Positions 57,346 to 64,000 of a stretch of DNA of 64,000 nt are shown here, in pieces. The position numbers were made by a program, and so were the translations under genes. Below the pieces are notes generated by a model that saw only the letters and a program-made list of their open reading frames with translations, was not told the DNA's origin and searched no databases. Source of the DNA: Blasia pusilla (taxonomy: Eukaryota; Marchantiophyta; Marchantiopsida; Blasiales); the NCBI GenBank assembly GCA_050084515.1, contig CM114272.1, positions 42,594,001 to 42,658,000 of the forward strand, given 5' to 3'. Each line of letters opens with the position of its first letter. The stretch's first letter is position 1.

Positions 57346-57477
57346 TACAAGTTTGGGAGGATGATAAAGTACGAGTCGTGCCTCATTCTTTGTGGATAGT
57401 ATGGTTGGTGTAGCATACCCAAGAGGAGTTGGAAAAATTTGGAATGAAAAAAATATACATTTTACTCCAGATATAGT

Positions 57478-57640
57478 ATTGGTGGCGAGGCATATACGTA
57501 CAAAATTTTGTTACTAGATGCATGGTGCATGTGTGATCAAGTTGGAGTATCGTTTAATGCTCCAAATCCATAGTTGCATTCACTACCGATCATGGGTTTA
57601 TGCTACAGATGGAGTTTGCAGGGCCTTTACCTTTGACAAA
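57478..57640 (+). pseudogene. Integrase N-terminal remnant, element F
   Basis: The translation gives YWWRGIYVQNFVTRCMV and then, in another frame, MGLCYRWSL/FAGPLPLT, the zinc domain and start of the DDE core. The insertion site of element E follows directly after ACAAA at 57636-57640. Confidence 0.75.
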
Positions 57641-57776
57641 TGTCGTGCATATACACATTGCTACACAACCCACATCGCTGGTCACATCTACACACCACAC
57701 AACACCGATCTTCCCCAACATACGGGTAGATCCACACATAAACAAAATATTCTCAAGCACATACAACGGGACCCCA
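57641..57776 (-). repeat. Terminal module of element E
   Basis: On the plus strand it begins TGTCGTGCATATACACATTGC and ends next to the degraded polypurine tract (57777-57790). It is homologous to the modules of A and B. No repeat body follows on the outer side; the target-site duplication does. Confidence 0.75.
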
Positions 57777-57919
57777 CAACCGCCCTCGTAGCTGGCAGTT
57801 GGGTCCCCCTAACTCCAGATAGCACACACATAGGTACCCAACATAATAGATACTCATGATCTATTATCCTATGACATCTATCACCATTGGTGCGCCATCC
57901 CCAAAATATTGCAATAGTG

Positions 57920-58640
57920 CAACAACCCGTTGTGTTGATCCCTCCGAAGAGATCTAACACTCTCGTACCCTGCTCCAAACGTAGACACGGCTCTACGCGT
58001 GCCTCTCGAGCTTGTTTGCACTCCACACATCTCAACGCTCGTCCCCTACAACGATAACGAAGCTCCGCACCATGGGAAGAGACACCCACCATGACATGTC
58101 TTTCTATGGGACTATCCGCTATGGGAATTTCCTCCGCATGTGTGCTCCTCTCCCTGAACCCTCTTGATAAGCTAACACCACCTGTGAATGCTGCCAACGT
58201 GGACACCGTATCCTCACATGGTCGACCACCACTACCCCTTGCAAACAACACCGGTAGATGGCTCACCCGTCCATCACTTGATCGCCACCCTAGCCGATAT
58301 GAAATTATCTCCTCCCAAAAATCCAAGCTAAAACCAAGGGGATACAAAAGTGTACTCCCTACCAACACATCATACGACTCTTCCAGTGTCGTAATCGCTT
58401 GAGTGTGCACCATCGCACTATCCGACTCATGCTATGGCTGGAGTCTAACCACCAACTCCTGTCGAGTCATGTACTGCGTGGGTGATACGCCCCCAATAGA
58501 GGGGCAACGCTCGATGTCGCCTTTCTATAACCCCAATGCCAAACATGCCGCCTTCCCTAACATCAAGGGCTACGCTCTTGAACAAGTAGGATGCGCAGCC
58601 GCTAGTACACCGTACATGTGGGACTAACCAAGCGAAACAC
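57920..58640 (-). pseudogene. Protease and truncated methyltransferase, element E
   Basis: The protease region is frameshifted around its active site (VALDVREGGM remains). It then reads TTLEESYDVLVGSTLLYPLGFSLDFWEE and RLGWRSSDGRVSHLPV as in A. The methyltransferase starts LEQGTRVLDLFGGINTT and is cut there. The following codons are nonhomologous sequence leading to the polypurine tract. Confidence 0.78.
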
Positions 58641-60701
58641 TCATGCTCGGTTATCCAACAACACAACACATGGTGTGATCATGGCTCGATGTATCGTTGG
58701 CCTAGTTGGCATATCTACCAACTTTGCCGCCGCAACATGCCATGACTTAGTGGGAGCCTTCCTGAGCATTTTCTTCGAGGGCAAGTCCACCATCTCCTCA
58801 ACTACCTCTAAACGAGAGACATTCACCTCTCCATGCTCACATAACGTGGTGGCTAGCCGAAACACCTCTGTTGGTCCAACTCCCAACGTCGCCAACTCCA
58901 TGGTGGAAAACAACGGAGTCTGGCTCACCCTAGTGGCCATCTCCAACAACATGGTCGACACTGGCTCCTCTCGAGTTGGCATAGGAGTCTTCTCTCCAAC
59001 TCCTCATGACGTCGACATACCTGCCTCACCCATGGGTACTACCGGTCATCAAGGCACCATCGACGGTGTATAACGTGCCTCCGACAATGTAAATAATTGG
59101 GGAACCCTAGCCTGTTGCCCATCGGTCCCCTCTTGTGGATCCATCTCAACCCCACCTCTCGATGGCTTGGTTACTTTTGCAGCACTCTGAGTCACCACCA
59201 CAGCAGCCTCAACCTGAGCCGCACTACATGTAAATCCCAGCCCCACAGAATCCTCACTAGCATCGTGGTAAGAAGTGGAGACTGGCGCCACACTAGCTAC
59301 TCTCCCCTCCGGGCCTATCTTTAGCTGCATCATCATCATGGCAACAATCCTTTGCTCCAATTGATCGATGCGGGTAAGGAGCGCTGCATCGGGTGCACGT
59401 CCTCCATCTCTTGTGACTGGTGATGAGACTCTACCACCACTACTCGATCTCCACCAACTCTCTTGCCCCCAAGTCCCATGCCTACCTCTAGACGTACCTC
59501 CTGGCGAAGATCAAAACACCTATCCCTAGTATGACTATATTGGTAACAATGATCACACTGCAATTGTGGTGGGGCCATCTTGAGCAATCAGAGGCACCCT
59601 TGTCCCTCTCCCATGCAATGGGCAGTCCCTATGCCTATGTGGCCCACCATATATCCAACTAGCCCACCCCGGTCCTTGCTGGGTAACATAAGTCGGTACG
59701 GGCCGTTGCCTCATCGGCTCATGATATCTGCCATGCTCTCTGGGCCCATGGGCCCACTCTCGTGGTAGTGGTGCATGCTTGGGCACCTGTGGGTCTACTC
59801 CTACACGACGACCCTTTGAATCGGGAAAAAATCCCGTGGTCGCCACTTGCTCCTCACTCATGTTGAGCTCTACCCGCTCACATAACTTGAAGACCACCTT
59901 CAATGTGGGCTTCGTCGTGTGAAGCAGCATCGCATCTTGAACTCTCATCCATAGCTCCTCGTCCAACATCCCATACCAATATTGAATTGACTCCGGTTTA
60001 GTCATCCCATATGTGGCAATGATCAGCCGTCGCATGCGCTTGAACGCCTCCCTCAGACTCTCACACGATCTACGCTGAAAATCTCGTAGACTCTTTTGCT
60101 TGTCGGTCCGCACGCCTTGGTAGCTCCTCCCCAACTTTTGTAAGAACTCCAATGTAGGACTAAAACTTGGTGGTCCTCTACCACGAGAGGTCTCTATCAC
60201 CTCACCACTCTCGCTGCCATCCTCTCCATCTTGTCCCCGGGCTGATGGTGAAGGTCTCTCCGCTCTCACTATCCCATCATATGCCTCGCGGCCACTAATG
60301 GACACATACCTTGGAGCCCAATAAACCCTCCAAGGATTGATCTCTAGAGAGTATAGAGATCAGAACTCCATGTAATCATCCATCAACGGACCCTCCAAGT
60401 GATGGAACAACCCCTTCCATGCCATAAAAGGGTTGAACCGTGTAGGGGTCCGTATCTCCTGGAAGTCGCTCCATGTGTGGAACTCCTGGATGAAGTCATC
60501 TTGATCTATGATGCCTAATGCACCCAAGAAACGACGCATGCCCCGATGCCCCATGTCGTCCATCTCTCTCCACGTATCACTGTCCGCGTCCGCGATCTCA
60601 TCACCAGACCCGTTGTATAGCGATGAAAACCCGGCCGCGGATGGGAGTCGGGGTGGTTCTTCACTCAAAACCCCTCGATACCTCACACTACTCCGTGTCA
60701 C
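58641..60701 (-). pseudogene. gag polyprotein, element E
   Basis: 60701-60360 is the N-terminal domain (LGIIDQDDFIQEFHTWSDFQ, FNPFMAWKGLFHHLEG). 60305-59553 is the capsid (FLQKLGRSYQGVRTDKQKSL, ESIQYWYGMLDEELWMRV). 59587-59336 contains the knuckle CDHCYQYSHTRDRC. 59360-59049 and 58982-58641 hold the coiled-coil-like helix and linker (LATTLCEHGE, KSWHVAAAKLVDMPTRP). Stops and shifts separate the parts, but this is the most complete gag in the window. Confidence 0.82.
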
Positions 60702-62079
60702 TCCACTACCACTACTCGTACTACCCCGTTCGTCTGAACCCTGGAAGAACGCCGTGAAGACAACCCTGTCTCACCCGCTCAAGCACTCACACTCACCAAG
60801 AGTCTCCCACACTCCTCACTAGCTTGCCTACGCTAATGTCAATCCCGTGATGACACACCTCAGGTTCATCATGAGCCTCTCACTAACTCACCTAAACTAT
60901 TGACACTCTTGGGTCATACACGTGACCCCTACTTGGCAACCGCCGTATATCCACCAACATGCTACACATGAAAGGAGTCTGCAGTTGTCACCATCGCTAT
61001 GCCCATCTAGCACTAGCTACTACCCAATACCCAACATCCTCAATGACATAAGATAAGTGGGAGAAAAGGGACTCGAATGGGTAACTTGATCACGCCCTTC
61101 AACCTACTCCACCGTCAACACTCACTCCTCCATGTGATGCGGCAACCTTCATAGTACAACATCACAGGAGAGTCAGGGCTTGGCCCGCGCCCCTATGCAA
61201 TTGCACTCTCCCTTCCTCCTCCACCCTATGCACTGCCCTATGCAACTCCCAAGCTTCGACTGTGCACAACCCCCAACCTCCTTTCTTCTTTCCCTCTCTT
61301 CTTTGCATGGCGCGGCTCCCTATGAGCCCGCCTTTACCTTTCCTAACTCTGTACCATACGTGCGCGGCACCTGTATGTCCGCTTCCCTGCGTTCGACCCC
61401 AAAATTTGGCCCCCGCTTGGGCACGACGCCCTATGCGTCGGACCTCCCTAACTACAGGGGAAAAGGGGGCTTGGCCCGCTATCCTATGCCTTGCTGTTGC
61501 CTCTTGAACCCAAACTCTTCCGGCCAATCCTGATGACCCCTAGGTGCATCTTTGTAGCCCAACGTAGCTCTTCCTCTTGAACTCCAACGTGCATCCCTAA
61601 GCTCTGATCTTTCTCATGTAAAATCAGAGTAGTAAAAATGGCTCATCCGACTTAAAACTCCACTCACGAATCTACATTAGCATATCAAACCACATCCACC
61701 CTCTGCTATGAGGGAATCCGGACACTAGCACCCTAAGCCCTCAACACCCACACACATCTATGCAAGAGAGGTGCTCCCAAGGCTCAACATGAGAAAGATG
61801 GCTTGAGAAAGCCATCTCTCTCTCTTATACCCTTGAGAAGAGCCAAAAGGCTCTTCCTCCAAAAATAGCCCTCCCAACGGTAACCTGCATGTGATTCAAC
61901 GAGTCACCTGACGGACTAAAACCAAAATAGCGAAATCACCATAAACAACGTTCTCGACACAACAGACCTGTCGCGAACCTCCTTCGACATCTTGGGACAA
62001 AGTTACATCCAAAAAACCCGCTGACTCTCTATGCCATCAACGCGATAGAACTCTATCTACATCAAAATAAGATGTGGCA
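60702..62079 (-). other. 5' leader and terminal body of element E
   Basis: From 62079 the minus strand begins TGCCACATCTTATTTTGATG and shows the same general plan as the bodies of B (TTTTGGTTTTAGTC.., GGTTACCGTTGGGAGGG..) without close identity. Its inner boundary cannot be fixed because no second copy is present. The rest to gag is C/T-rich on the plus strand. Antisense frames of ~120 codons at 61162-61533 have no known domain. Confidence 0.5.
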
Positions 62080-62825
62080 CAAAGCGCTATAGTTGTTATA
62101 TGTTGGTGATGGTCAAACACTTCTCAAAGTGGACAGAGTTGGTTGCATTTCCCGAAAAAGTGAGTGAGGGAGAAGTGTATATATTTCTACATTGAGTGTT
62201 GAGTCACTATTGGGCACCAATTGAGGTGTTGATGGATCAGGGTATAGAGTTTTGTGGGGAGTTTTAGGTCTTGTGTGATTAGGCGATGATCGACCACCAT
62301 ACTACTTTGCAAGATTATGCTGAGGTAGATGGACAAGCTAAGAGTTATTCAGACGATGAAGAGGGATTTATGCAAGTATGGCTTGTAGAGAGGTCAGCTA
62401 GGAGATTGGGACCTACAATGTCCATGGTTAGCGGTCAGATATAGATTAAACATGCATGCATCTTTAGTGTCCTTCTCACTTTATTTGTTGCTTTATGGCC
62501 GAGAGCTTGATTACCTACAGCCATTTGTTGTGATATTGATAATGTATTGAACCTTGATGACCTTGATGTATGGATGCGAGCATGCTCTCAAAGGGAAAGT
62601 TTGTTTTGGAGAGTTATGCCCATGATGTTTGAGAACTTGGCTATTGCGCAACATTGTGATTCCTTGAAATATGCAATTATCTGAGGAGGTGGTTATCGAC
62701 CAAAAATCCAAAGGTTTCATCAAGGAGACTATGTCTACTTGTAGTAGACAACACCTATGAATTTGGATGTTACTATAGGGTATAACATCTTGAGAGCATG
62801 TGAGATTCTGCTATTGTGGGTACTA
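62080..62825 (+). pseudogene. Integrase and SH3-like remnant, element F (second part)
   Basis: Recognisable blocks are YMLVMVKHFSKWTELVAFPEK, VLMDQGIEFCGEF, IDHHTTLQD..EVDGQA, NLAIAQHCDS and RFHQGDYVYL..TTPMNLDVT followed by LRACEILLLWVLHL. Stops are frequent. This aligns with A and B until the SH3-like segment, where the PHD finger should follow but does not. Confidence 0.78.
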
Positions 62826-63351
62826 CATCTGCACAAACCCAACAAGCAACGGCAGAAGGTTTGTTAGTGGAGATGCGAGAACGAGAAGAGCGAGCAAGAA
62901 AGAGTCTTGCAAAGGCTCAACTAAGATATCTTAAGTATGCTAACAAGAGTCGGCACCAAGTGAGATTCCAAGTAGGGAGCAAGGGTGGTTGAGTGTGAAG
63001 AATCTCACTCTTCCGAAGGAGTTGTCCGCGATGCTATGTGCCAAGTATGTTAGACCGTATGTGATCAGGGCAAACCCGTTTGAGGACGTGTATACATTGG
63101 AGCTCCCAAAAGAGGTCAAGATTCATCTGACTTTCCACATGTCATTATTGAAGAAGTGTCTTCAAGATAATGTGCATCCCAAGCCAATACAAGTATTGGG
63201 ACCACAACCGATAATCGTCAACAAAGAATCGGAGTTAGAGGTTGAGAGCATCTTGCGTTCGAGGTGCAAGGCCAACAAGTACAAGTACTTGGTCAAGTGG
63301 AAGGGCTACCATGTAAAAGAGGCGACTTGGATTGTGGAGGCAGATGCATTT
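62825..63351 (+). pseudogene. Chromovirus integrase C terminus with chromodomain
   Basis: The sequence switches to QTQQATAEGLLVEMRERE, AKAQLRYLKYANKSRHQVRF and, after a frameshift near 62985, KNLTLPKELSAMLCAKYVRPY, YTLELPKEVKIHLTFHMSLLK. It ends in a chromodomain (about 63235-63345) with KYLVKWKGYHVKEATW. This is the C terminus typical of plant chromoviruses, a different Ty3/gypsy clade. It ends where the module at 63352 begins. Confidence 0.85.
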
Positions 63352-63995
63352 TGTCATGCGCATATATATTGCTACACAACATACATTGCTGTCACCAAAC
63401 ACACACACAAACACACACGATGCCATGCTAACTCATGGGATCCAAATAACGAGACATGAAGTACCAAAATATCTCCAATTAAAATAAGATCCAATCTCTC
63501 TCAACACCATAGCTCTCAAATGTGTGCACTCTCACATGTCTCTCTCAATGTCAAATCAAACCCACTCTCCTAATGAGAGGCTTGTCTTACACACACAAGG
63601 CAAGCAAGACCATAGCTCCTCCGCCTCATGCCAAGAGGTTCAACAAAGAGAGAATGAGCTCTAAAGCTCCCTCTCCTTGAGGTATATCCCTCCCTTCTCC
63701 CAAGCTCTCTCCATGGTAACCTATGCTCCGAAGTCACCTCTTTCGCTCTTGACCTGATGTAGGAGATCAACGGCCACTTACCAAAAATGGAAATTTGATC
63801 ATATACTCAAAATGGTACTTATCTAAAATAGCAAGTTTCTCAACATGGCTCCAAATGAGCCGAAACGAAGGGGAAACCTGCTCTCTCAGGTTTCCCGGGG
63901 CCTAAGCAAGTCATCCTCAACCTATTGAGCATGTCCTCCACTACTCACAAAGGCGCTCTACTAGATCTCACCGATCTATCCTAAAAGACGTGACA
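63352..63995 (-). repeat. Terminal-repeat unit (body plus module) of the B subfamily
   Basis: Plus-strand reading: module 63352-63479 (TGTCATGCGCATATATATTG...), then body 63484-63995 ending TGACA, 644 bp in all with TG...CA ends. It interrupts the chromovirus segment. Sequence after 63995 (GTTGT) resembles the start of the spacer after the body at 31465, so another unit or element may continue outside the window. The hairpin is present with one arm mutated (63748-63771). Confidence 0.75.
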
Positions 63996-64000
63996 GTTGT

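Larger units (their letters stand above)
57641..62079 (-). mobile_element. Element E: internally deleted gag-protease derivative with target-site duplication
   Basis: Flanked by the direct repeat ACAAA (57636-57640 and 62079-62083), with the host integrase frame of F restored if E is removed. If the element ends in CA the duplication is CAAA; the 4- or 5-bp choice is ambiguous. On the minus strand it starts TGCCACATC, reads gag and protease, then the first methyltransferase motif (VLDLFGGINTT), and jumps directly to the polypurine tract and module. The rest of the methyltransferase, RT, RNase H, integrase and PHD finger are deleted. It is therefore non-autonomous, and its termini are a body start and a module end. 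Confidence 0.85.
56008..62825 (+). mobile_element. Element F: decayed DNMT-type Ty3/gypsy remnant split by hAT fragment and element E
   Basis: Plus-strand pieces in order are the RT-RNase H connection and RNase H (56008-56290), the integrase zinc domain and start of the core (about 57478-57640), and, beyond element E, the rest of the integrase and SH3-like segment (62080-62825). The integrase frame breaks inside LPLT (57630s) and resumes at KRYSCYMLVMV (62080). That makes the two parts one ancient element. Homology then passes abruptly into a chromovirus segment near 62825. Confidence 0.8.

Noticed and set aside
61162-61533. Overlapping ~120-codon frames on both strands
   Set aside because: Both lie in the leader of element E with skewed composition and no recognisable domain.

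Overview
The window looks like nuclear DNA of a land plant or close streptophyte relative with a repeat-rich genome. Two host genes are split by many GT..AG introns and are separated by AT-rich DNA and nested Ty3/gypsy retrotransposons. A DNMT3-like methyltransferase inside these elements fits a bryophyte, lycophyte or streptophyte alga better than a flowering plant. That placement is inference; I could not search a database.

Layout: 1-7953, Ty3/gypsy element A (minus strand, runs off the left edge). 7954-12160, no recognised gene. 12161-16399, HMCES (SRAP DNA-protein crosslink protein), 8 exons. 16400-18469, AT-rich DNA with a 40-bp inverted-repeat element. 18470-34480, decayed element C (plus strand) split by element B (minus strand, 21907-32145). 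34480-45200, AT-rich DNA with a dispersed repeat. 45200-48298, GC-rich upstream region of the next gene. 48299-51556, RhoGDI, 5 exons. 51557-56000, unassigned. 56000-63351, decayed plus-strand element F, carrying a hAT transposase fragment, split by element E (minus strand, 57641-62079, with target-site duplication), and joined to a chromodomain-bearing chromovirus fragment. 63352-64000, another terminal-repeat unit.

The most interesting system is the retroelement family shared by A, B, C, E and F. Its polyprotein order is gag (CCHC zinc knuckle) - aspartic protease - DNMT3-like cytosine-C5 methyltransferase - in-frame UAG - reverse transcriptase - RNase H - DDE integrase - PHD finger. It therefore carries a DNA-methylation 'writer' and a histone-reader-type module. 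The UAG between methyltransferase and RT is in the same place in A, B and C and is always followed by CAR-CCA, which fits the UAG-CAR-YYA readthrough context known from tobamoviruses. The terminal repeats are also unusual. In A and B the layout is body - internal - PPT - module - body - module, which resembles a split direct repeat although the integrase is of the DDE type. All copies here are damaged by nonsense codons or indels, so these are inferences about an ancestral element.

The two host genes appear intact. HMCES keeps all four SRAP active-site residues and ends in a PCNA-interacting (PIP) box. RhoGDI has the complete immunoglobulin-like GDI domain behind a low-complexity N-terminal extension.
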